Part shown: positions 21,799 to 26,759 of the stretch, one piece after another
How positions within the stretch are numbered: position 1 is the stretch's first letter
How the letters are laid out: every line of letters starts with the position of its first letter
Virus record (IMG/VR): IMGVR_UViG_3300035698_006451
Span: 1-26,759 of that record
From: a virus
DNA: 26,759 nucleotides
Direction: 5' to 3' (one strand)
The notes under the pieces: generated by a model
Databases searched by the model: none
Told to the model about the DNA's origin: nothing
Seen by the model: the letters and a program-made list of their open reading frames with translations, nothing else
Translations under genes and position numbers: made by a program

Positions 21799-22104
21799 AT
21801 GAGAGTTGAAACCAATCCAAACGAACCGTGGAAGGGCGAGGAGCTGGTCTGTGACTGTGGGCAACGATTCCCCCGCGCCGATCATTCTGCAACTGGGGAC
21901 AAAGCACTCAAGCGTAGACGCAAGCAAGCTATCAGTCATCATTTGAACGATTGCTCTGTCGGTCATGATTCAAGACGAAAAAGACAAATCTGGGAAGCTG
22001 AGAACGACGAACAACGGGAGCAAGGTTTTAAGTATTCAACTCTTGCAGACGCTGGGTTCACACGTGAGCAAGCGGAAGCATTAATCGAGATCTTCGGATC
22101 ATAA
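21799..22104 (+). CDS. Small zinc-finger-like protein
   Basis: The product is 101 residues. CDCGQRF (Cys18, Cys20) and HHLNDC (His48, Cys52) could form one zinc site, followed by a long basic/acidic helix (about 55-85). ATG 21799 begins one base after the upstream stop and has GGCGGGG upstream. A longer frame from 21757 overlaps the previous gene and is less likely. No named family is recognised. Confidence 0.65.
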   Translation: MRVETNPNEPWKGEELVCDCGQRFPRADHSATGDKALKRRRKQAISHHLNDCSVGHDSRRKRQIWEAENDEQREQGFKYSTLADAGFTREQAEALIEIFGS

Positions 22105-22128
22105 CTTTCTAAGAGAAGGAAAATAACC

Positions 22129-22383
22129 ATGAGTCCCGACCAACGATGTGCGATATACAATGCAGATGACCAGCTCGTAGAGGTGCGTGTCATTACCCTC
22201 GCCGTCTGGGCATCAGGTCTCAAGGGTGCAGTCAAGGGAGTAATTGTGAATCCCAATCTCGTTCCCACAGTCCGCGAGTTCTTAAAGGCCGACAAGGATT
22301 GTACAATTAAGGACATGAGCGATCACATTAACAGCAGCTACGACGATGTCAAGGTCCAGCTCCGCGAGTTGGGGTTAATGTAG
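22129..22383 (+). CDS. Hypothetical small protein
   Basis: The product is 84 residues; AGAAGGAAAATAACC precedes ATG 22129. The C-terminal half (FLKADKDCTIKDMSDHINSS, with YDDVKVQLRELGL) looks like a winged-helix or helical DNA-binding segment. No family is recognised. Confidence 0.6.
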   Translation: MSPDQRCAIYNADDQLVEVRVITLAVWASGLKGAVKGVIVNPNLVPTVREFLKADKDCTIKDMSDHINSSYDDVKVQLRELGLM

Positions 22384-22622
22384 TGAAACCAGCAAATTCC
22401 GAGGGGGGATCTCAAATTCGGGGTAAACCTATGGGGGTACAGGCTGAGATCGCAGGGCCCCCCGCCATACTAACACCGGCCCCAAAGGATGTGGCGCGTA
22501 AGAGCGCCTGGAGCTATACAATTGAGATTGATAAAAAGAACCCCTGTCTCTACTGCGGATCAACCAGATTCGTGAGGTATGAGGGTCAGTGGCCCTATTG
22601 TGAAGGATGTAAAGCGGTATGA
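22383..22622 (+). CDS. Small zinc-ribbon protein
   Basis: The product is 79 residues. Two CxxC pairs (Cys55/Cys58 and Cys73/Cys76) form a zinc ribbon at the C-terminus. The GTG start overlaps the previous stop by one base and has no strong Shine-Dalgarno; ATG 22431 is an alternative that would keep the zinc ribbon. Confidence 0.6.
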   Translation: MKPANSEGGSQIRGKPMGVQAEIAGPPAILTPAPKDVARKSAWSYTIEIDKKNPCLYCGSTRFVRYEGQWPYCEGCKAV

Positions 22623-22819
22623 GTTGGGAAAGTACATGGACTCCAACAGCGGATAATATTAATGCTCTACCCAACCCGATCCGGGACTACATCCACGGTC
22701 TTGAAACATTGTGTGACCCAGCCGGAATTATAATTGAAAACACCTTGCTCCAAGACAAAGTTAGGCTTTTAGATTTTGCTCTAGGGCGAGCAATTAAAAA
22801 ATGTGAGGATGCCCAATGA
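22619..22819 (+). CDS. Small conserved phage protein with DNINALPxPIRDYIHxLE motif
   Basis: The product is 66 residues, coupled to both neighbours by ATGA overlaps. Its TADNINALPNPIRDYIHGLE segment and the following DPAG resemble a small protein common in phages and prophages, whose function is not known. It is predicted to be helical and acidic. Confidence 0.7.
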   Translation: MSWESTWTPTADNINALPNPIRDYIHGLETLCDPAGIIIENTLLQDKVRLLDFALGRAIKKCEDAQ

Positions 22820-23202
22820 GTGAACTAACTTGTCCCTATTGCAAACAACCCGCGAAGCTGGTAACAGGTGAACTCATTTACCCCCACCGCCCAGATTTAC
22901 AATCGAAACGGTTCTGGCACTGTGATCCCTGCGATGCCTACGTTGGAACCCATAAGAACAGTAGACATCACGCTCCGTTGGGTGGGCTGGCGAATGCCGA
23001 ACTGAGGAAAGCGAAGAGCAAAGCTCACAGGGAATTTGACGTACTATGGCGACAATGGGGAATGCCTAGGGGAGCTGCATATAGTTGGCTCGCTGGACAG
23101 TTATCCGTTGAGGTCAAGCATTGCCATATTGGAATGTTTGATGTCGCAACCTGTCAACGGGTCTGCGATATAATGAAGGTGTTTAAAAATGGGAACCCGT
23201 AG
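22816..23202 (+). CDS. Zinc-finger phage protein (DUF3268-like)
   Basis: The 128-residue protein has CPYC (6-9) and CDPC (36-39) as a four-cysteine zinc site, then a basic stretch ending in a WLAGQL helix, like DUF3268 zinc-finger-containing phage proteins. It overlaps the preceding gene by ATGA and is the last rightward gene before the convergent lysis cluster. Its stop codon lies in the left arm of an inverted repeat. Confidence 0.75.
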   Translation: MSELTCPYCKQPAKLVTGELIYPHRPDLQSKRFWHCDPCDAYVGTHKNSRHHAPLGGLANAELRKAKSKAHREFDVLWRQWGMPRGAAYSWLAGQLSVEVKHCHIGMFDVATCQRVCDIMKVFKNGNP

Positions 23203-23243
23203 AAGCGCCCACGGAGGAATAGACATTGCTTAAACGGGTTCCC
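23191..23243. repeat. Perfect inverted repeat at the convergence point
   Basis: GGGAACCCGT (23191-23200) and ACGGGTTCCC (23234-23243) are exact complements, extended inward by AAGC/GCTT after a 2x2 mismatch. The hairpin covers the end of the last rightward gene and lies 50 bp before the end of the leftward endolysin. It lacks a T-run, so it is not a classical terminator, but its position suits transcription end control for convergent operons. The remaining intergenic bases, about 90, hold nothing else I recognise. Confidence 0.6.
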
Positions 23244-23292
23244 TATCCTACGCCAACCCACCGCAACAGTGAGCACAATAGGCGCGGGATTC

Positions 23293-23733
23293 CTACGCTG
23301 CTTCCTCTAGCAGCGGAACGTGACCAAACAATTCCCAGTGTGGGCGGTCAAGTCCCTCGAACACTTCTTTCCGATACTTCCTTGCCCAGAATCCGCCCCA
23401 TCGTATATTGACGTTCAACTCGATAGCTGCTTCAAACATTGCACGAGCGATGAGGGCGTAATGGTATCCATCGTGACTGGTCTTACCGTCAACCCACGGA
23501 TAGATATCAACCGCTCCCGACAACCCAGTGGCGTCTGGAAGGTGTTTGCTTTTCATCGTCCAGCTAGTGCCGGCCTCAACATAACCCCTCTGCTCCGCCA
23601 TTGTACGCCGACCATCAACAACCGAGAAGTCTATCTTGCACTTCTTAAGTGCTAAATGAACGACGTCAGATAACATCCCCTTGACACCAGATAGGTGCAT
23701 CTCGGAACCTGTTCCTAGCTTGTGATGCTGCAT
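23293..23733 (-). CDS. Endolysin, peptidase M15 family (L-alanyl-D-glutamate/D-Ala-D-Ala peptidase type)
   Basis: The 146-residue peptidase cleaves peptide cross-bridges of peptidoglycan to release virions. Zinc-binding residues follow the M15 pattern: SKHLPDATGLSGAVDI (His64, Asp76) and RPHWEL (His132), with DGRRT (Arg42) upstream. I chose ATG 23733 because AGGAGG lies just upstream; a longer frame overlaps the holin gene and is unlikely. No export signal is present, which fits release by the adjacent holin. Confidence 0.92.
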   Translation of the reverse strand: MQHHKLGTGSEMHLSGVKGMLSDVVHLALKKCKIDFSVVDGRRTMAEQRGYVEAGTSWTMKSKHLPDATGLSGAVDIYPWVDGKTSHDGYHYALIARAMFEAAIELNVNIRWGGFWARKYRKEVFEGLDRPHWELFGHVPLLEEAA

Positions 23734-23743
23734 TACCATCCTC

Positions 23744-24337
23744 CTACTTGAATAAATTTTTAACGCCAGCAAGAATCCCTTCCATTGGCGGTATAGCTTG
23801 ACCCTGAGCCGCAGCGGAATCCCTGTCCTTAGCTCGCTCCCTAAATCCAAACCATGATCTTATGATTGCGGCGGGTAACGCCTGGACTCCCAGTATCACT
23901 GGCCACAGTCCAGCAACAGCAGTGACCGCCAATGCTATTGAAGCACCAACAGACAAGGCAGCGTTCTCCTTCATTGCCGACTCAATGCTCATGTGAAGTA
24001 GGTACATGAAGTAGATCGAGGTCCCAGAAACGACGAATGAGAATTGGAAGACAATAAAGGGTCTTAACCAACTCCATCCCGAGGACTTGGTCATAGCAGT
24101 ATGACGCTTGGTCCACTCCCTGTCATGCTCAACGTCAGCTTGTATTTCTGCCGTCAACACCTTCTGGCGTTCCTCTGGAGACAGGTCATCTATCTGATTA
24201 CGAGCTTCCGCACCAGTAAGACCCTCGGGGGGCTTCTTACCCGTCACCGCTCCTATAACCGCCAGAGCCATTTTCCCTGCTGGGTGAGCACTGATAAGAC
24301 CAGTGCCAACTGTCTTTAATATGTCTGCTATATTCAC
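23744..24337 (-). CDS. Holin, GTA_holin_3TM-like
   Basis: The 197-residue protein begins NIADILKTVGTGLI, as in holins of the 3-TM gene-transfer-agent group, then an acidic helical segment (about 45-90) and two strong hydrophobic stretches (about 91-116 and 125-158). It would form lesions in the inner membrane to free the endolysin. It starts with GTG, overlapping the previous stop (GTGA), and precedes the endolysin gene by ten bases. Confidence 0.8.
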   Translation of the reverse strand: MNIADILKTVGTGLISAHPAGKMALAVIGAVTGKKPPEGLTGAEARNQIDDLSPEERQKVLTAEIQADVEHDREWTKRHTAMTKSSGWSWLRPFIVFQFSFVVSGTSIYFMYLLHMSIESAMKENAALSVGASIALAVTAVAGLWPVILGVQALPAAIIRSWFGFRERAKDRDSAAAQGQAIPPMEGILAGVKNLFK

Positions 24338-24654
24338 GGTATCTGTCCATCCGTTTTGACATCCAATTTAGTTGCAATCCTAATAAGCAACTCCCTATTC
24401 CCAGCAGCAAGCGCCTTGGCTTCTATCACGCTATCCGTCAGAGCTACCATCTTGGTCTCAACGATAGTAACTCTCGTCCCCTGATCCCCAATCCTCTCAA
24501 ACTGCTTCTGGTTACTTGCACTGTGAACAGCGAGCATCTCTGTCGCCTCCTCAGCGGCCGTACTTTTAACCCATACACCCAACAACACGACAAAGAAAGT
24601 CAACGCCGCTCCCGCGATCCACTGTGGCACCTTTACGACATCTGGCATGTTCAT
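24334..24654 (-). CDS. Membrane-anchored coiled-coil protein in lysis cassette
   Basis: The 106-residue protein has one N-terminal membrane helix (about 10-30) and a long amphipathic helix (about 35-100) outside it. This is the layout of an inner-membrane spanin or a holin accessory protein, next to the holin gene. No outer-membrane spanin partner is clearly present; the true lysis role is inference. It overlaps both neighbours by ATGA/GTGA. Confidence 0.6.
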   Translation of the reverse strand: MNMPDVVKVPQWIAGAALTFFVVLLGVWVKSTAAEEATEMLAVHSASNQKQFERIGDQGTRVTIVETKMVALTDSVIEAKALAAGNRELLIRIATKLDVKTDGQIP

Positions 24655-25013
24655 TCTTCCTCTGCTGGCGGGACTCGGCCGATAACCGTTTGGTCGTCTG
24701 CCGGATTAAGACCCGCGTGTAATTTTGCTATCCGTATCTTGGTATCGTTGTGACTTCGCTCGGCTTCCATTCTAGCTTCTGCCGCGAGCCTTTCGGATCG
24801 CTCTCTTCCCTCAGCTGCACTACGAACCATCGCCATCATGGCGCCAATCAAAGCAAACAATACTCCAGAACCTATAATGTGAAGCTCAAACCCTTCTGTG
24901 GCCGCGAGACCTGATACCTTGGCGCCTCCTCCGAACGCTACAAACGCAAACCCAGCAATCATCATCCACTGGTTCTGTTTCATGCCTAGAATTGTTTTAA
25001 TCACTTCTTCCAT
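24651..25013 (-). CDS. Small membrane protein of the lysis region
   Basis: The 120-residue protein has two hydrophobic segments (about 14-32 and 43-63), then a charged helix (64-96) and an acidic tail. AAGGAGG lies eight bases before ATG 25013. It could be a second holin or antiholin. No family is recognised. Confidence 0.6.
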   Translation of the reverse strand: MEEVIKTILGMKQNQWMMIAGFAFVAFGGGAKVSGLAATEGFELHIIGSGVLFALIGAMMAMVRSAAEGRERSERLAAEARMEAERSHNDTKIRIAKLHAGLNPADDQTVIGRVPPAEEE

Positions 25014-25026
25014 TACCGCGCCCTCC

Positions 25027-25437
25027 TTATCGATATAAAATTAAAGCGATCTCGAACCTCTCACGCATCGCTTCTTCCGTAAAATGTTTTGCCAGTTTGT
25101 ATTTGGTCAAGATGAACTGAGCGAAAATCTCTTTAGTGAATTTGTCCGCGCCAGGAGTGCTATGGTACTGCACAGCGTAGGCGTTACACTCGGATCGGAG
25201 TCTGTATGCAGGGGAATAACGATATCGGAAGTAGTGTGACCACAGTGTCTCCCAGTGCTCCCAGATGTGATGGTCTTCATGGTTGTGGAGACCAATGTCA
25301 TCTTTGTACTTAGGATGGATCTTGGTTCGTGTCCAAGGGCCAAACAATACCACCTGACCGCCCATACGAACGTCATCCGTATAGACGATCTCGTGTAGTA
25401 TCCAGAAGCGGAATAGTTTCACAGCGTTCCATCCCAA
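25027..25437 (-). CDS. Predicted zinc metallopeptidase-like protein (HExxH)
   Basis: The 136-residue protein has HEDHH (53-57), a match to the HExxH zinc motif, then, about 25 residues on, SECNAYAVQ with Glu83 as a possible third ligand. This pattern is seen in small gluzincin-like proteins with a YRxxxE...AYxxQ segment. It is in the lysis/tail region and may process the cell envelope or a virion protein. It overlaps the upstream gene by 19 bases. The assignment rests on the short motifs only. Confidence 0.5.
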   Translation of the reverse strand: MGWNAVKLFRFWILHEIVYTDDVRMGGQVVLFGPWTRTKIHPKYKDDIGLHNHEDHHIWEHWETLWSHYFRYRYSPAYRLRSECNAYAVQYHSTPGADKFTKEIFAQFILTKYKLAKHFTEEAMRERFEIALILYR

Positions 25438-25967
25438 TCACTTGCGTATAGTTCGCCCCTGGAGCTTATGAACGCTTGAGTCGCTTGAACCTTTCGTTTT
25501 TCTTGCCGCGCTGGTTCAATTTCAACGTCAGTTAGTTTGCCGTCAACCACCTGCTTTTCAGTTACCGCAGGAACCTTGACTGTCTCAGTTGTTGTCTTTC
25601 CAGCTACTTTTACATCAACAGTCGGTAGGCTTGCGATATACGCCGCTTTGACCTCAGCATCAAAGACTATGCCGCAGAAGGTTTTAACCCTGTCTGATTC
25701 GGTTGAGTAGTCCTGTAGCGGTTGAAACGTTAAGTTGTGCCGTTTGCCTCGGACGCCGCCAATTACAGGGATGCACTCAATAGTAACTATCAAGGTTTTT
25801 TGATTGAAACTACAGATTTCTTCGCAGTCTGGCCGCGCATACTCTTTTATATACGGAAACGCCTTATGAAGTTTAAGCGATGTAGCACAGGTTGAGTCGG
25901 GAGCTTTATCGTTTAGAACAGCGCCATCACTAGAATTTATTGAATTATCCTCTCTAAGTTTAATCAT
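25419..25967 (-). CDS. Hypothetical virion-region protein
   Basis: The product is 182 residues. A beta-rich core (about 30-110) is followed by a repetitive Thr/Val/Lys/Glu-rich stretch (VKVAGKTTTETVKVPAVTEK) and a short C-terminal DWDGTL. It is coupled to the tail-fibre-like gene by TAATG. A tail or adhesin role is inferred from position only. Confidence 0.6.
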   Translation of the reverse strand: MIKLREDNSINSSDGAVLNDKAPDSTCATSLKLHKAFPYIKEYARPDCEEICSFNQKTLIVTIECIPVIGGVRGKRHNLTFQPLQDYSTESDRVKTFCGIVFDAEVKAAYIASLPTVDVKVAGKTTTETVKVPAVTEKQVVDGKLTDVEIEPARQEKRKVQATQAFISSRGELYASDWDGTL

Positions 25968-26759
25968 TACGCTGCGTCCGTTATGTAAGTTCCTGTGATG
26001 TAAATATCAGATACCCCTGTGGTTAAATCGCCTACCGCGACAGTCTGGGAATTCCCTGCGTCTATCAGTTCGGTTAATGTCATAAACGAAACGTTCTCAG
26101 CAATAGTAGCGGCGACATTAACCGGAGTGGATGAAAAGTTGACTTGATTCATTCGGACGTTCAACGTTGCAAAGTTCCCTGTGCCCCCCTTAAAATCAGA
26201 GTCAAATGGTAGGTTTCTGATATAGAAGTTATTGCCTGCGGTCATTCCGGTCGTGACTATATTGACCAGAGCAATTTCAAGGAAAACCATATCTCCTACT
26301 CGGGTATACCAAGATGAGGCTGTTGCTGTTCCGGTATTCCCTCCACTCGAAGCGTCTGCAATTTCCGCCGTGAAAGTGGTGGCGGCAGAGTATGTAGCGA
26401 GAACCCCTCCACCAGCAGCAGAGAAATCAATACCCTTGCCTGATGTGCCTATGACTACATTTCCTGATGTTGCGGTTATGTCACCACTAACATCAAGTGT
26501 TCCTATAACCTCAGCACCATCGTTATCAACTTTAAGTCGAGCAGTAACTGTGGGGGTCGCGCCTGTTGCTTTGGAAGATTCAGCGCCAATATGCACTTCC
26601 CCTGTTGGGTATAGTGAAACCGCTGCCGCCCCAGTTAAGCTGTTAGCCCCATGAGACACCCACAAACTACCAGCACCACGATAGCCATTTGATGTTAGAT
26701 TAACTGCGAATGATCCTTGTGATGTCAGACCGCCAACGCCTCCAACATCATAATAGGAG
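25967..26759 (-). CDS. Tail-fibre-like protein, C-terminal part (starts beyond right edge)
   Basis: The frame stays open from the right window edge, so the gene begins outside the window; about 263 residues are visible. The sequence is Gly/Thr/Ser/Ala-rich with segments like NDGAEVIGTLDVSGDITAT and VIGTSGKGIDFSAAG, which recur in beta-structured phage fibre and tail-spike proteins, and a compact beta-rich C-terminal domain (about the last 130 residues). An internal TTG at 26665 is not the start, since the frame continues upstream. It should bind the host surface or stabilise the trimer. Confidence 0.8.
   Translation of the reverse strand, partial: SYYDVGGVGGLTSQGSFAVNLTSNGYRGAGSLWVSHGANSLTGAAAVSLYPTGEVHIGAESSKATGATPTVTARLKVDNDGAEVIGTLDVSGDITATSGNVVIGTSGKGIDFSAAGGGVLATYSAATTFTAEIADASSGGNTGTATASSWYTRVGDMVFLEIALVNIVTTGMTAGNNFYIRNLPFDSDFKGGTGNFATLNVRMNQVNFSSTPVNVAATIAENVSFMTLTELIDAGNSQTVAVGDLTTGVSDIYITGTYITDAA

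Noticed and set aside
23226-23411. Rightward 61-codon frame from TTG after a GGAGG
   Set aside because: It lies in the hairpin loop and runs antisense into the endolysin gene with no recognisable protein features, though the Shine-Dalgarno-like GGAGG is notable.
26232-26654. Long rightward frame opposite the tail-fibre fragment
   Set aside because: It is a Pro/Val/Ala-rich shadow of the beta-rich fibre gene on the other strand, with no ribosome-binding site.
1-26759. tRNA genes, CRISPR array, integrase, transposase or repressor-type lysogeny module
   Set aside because: None recognised by eye on either strand; no att-like direct repeats flanking an integrase. The Cas4-like nuclease is in a recombination context without an array.

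Overview
This is a window from a double-stranded DNA bacteriophage, most likely a tailed siphovirus-like phage of a Gram-negative host. The support is a lysis cassette (3-TM holin, M15 endolysin), a tail-fibre-like fragment, a phage replication and recombination module, a lipobox lipoprotein, very dense packing with many ATGA/TAATG overlaps, and no tRNA, rRNA, CRISPR array, integrase or transposase that I can see. The host is not identified. Host-type sigma70 promoters and an SSB-like DDDIPF tail fit a proteobacterium.

Layout. (1) Positions 1-4539 are read leftward from a control region at 4540-4716: a primase/ATPase, dUTPase, several unknowns, a small lipoprotein, and a gene running off the left edge. 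(2) Positions 4717-10621 are read rightward: an unknown protein, a Sak4-like RecA-family ATPase, a DUF669 protein, two small unknowns, a Cas4/RecB-like nuclease, an SF2 helicase, a small Cys-rich protein with an SSB-type acidic tail, and a promoter-driven small protein. (3) Positions 10683-16053 hold a 7-deazaguanine DNA-modification island: a hypothetical protein, QueE, a Lys/Ala-rich protein, a glutamine-amidotransferase-QueC fusion, QueD, FolE and a DpdA-like transglycosylase. (4) Positions 16068-19480 hold two small genes, a beta-clamp-like protein and a family-B DNA polymerase. (5) Positions 19554-23202 hold a C39/papain-like protein and a run of small, mostly Cys-rich proteins. (6) Positions 23293-26759 are read leftward and converge on the early genes: tail-fibre fragment, unknown structural gene, HExxH protein, membrane proteins, holin, endolysin.

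How the genes work together: FolE, QueD, QueE and QueC make preQ0 from GTP. The DpdA-like protein would exchange it for guanine in phage DNA, and the fused amidotransferase suggests conversion to the archaeosine base (dG+), as described for phage 9g-type systems. The primase, clamp, PolB, helicase, nuclease and Sak4 proteins form a largely self-contained replication and recombination set.

Non-coding signals are unusually rich. They include a promoter family with a fixed 16-bp spacer, a conserved extended ribosome-binding motif (AACCGGAG), GGGGCT/AGCCCC boxes in the divergent promoter region, three related hairpins ending in CCTTTGTCGTCAC, and a duplicated ~95-bp element placed before the Sak4 gene and before the dpdA-like gene.
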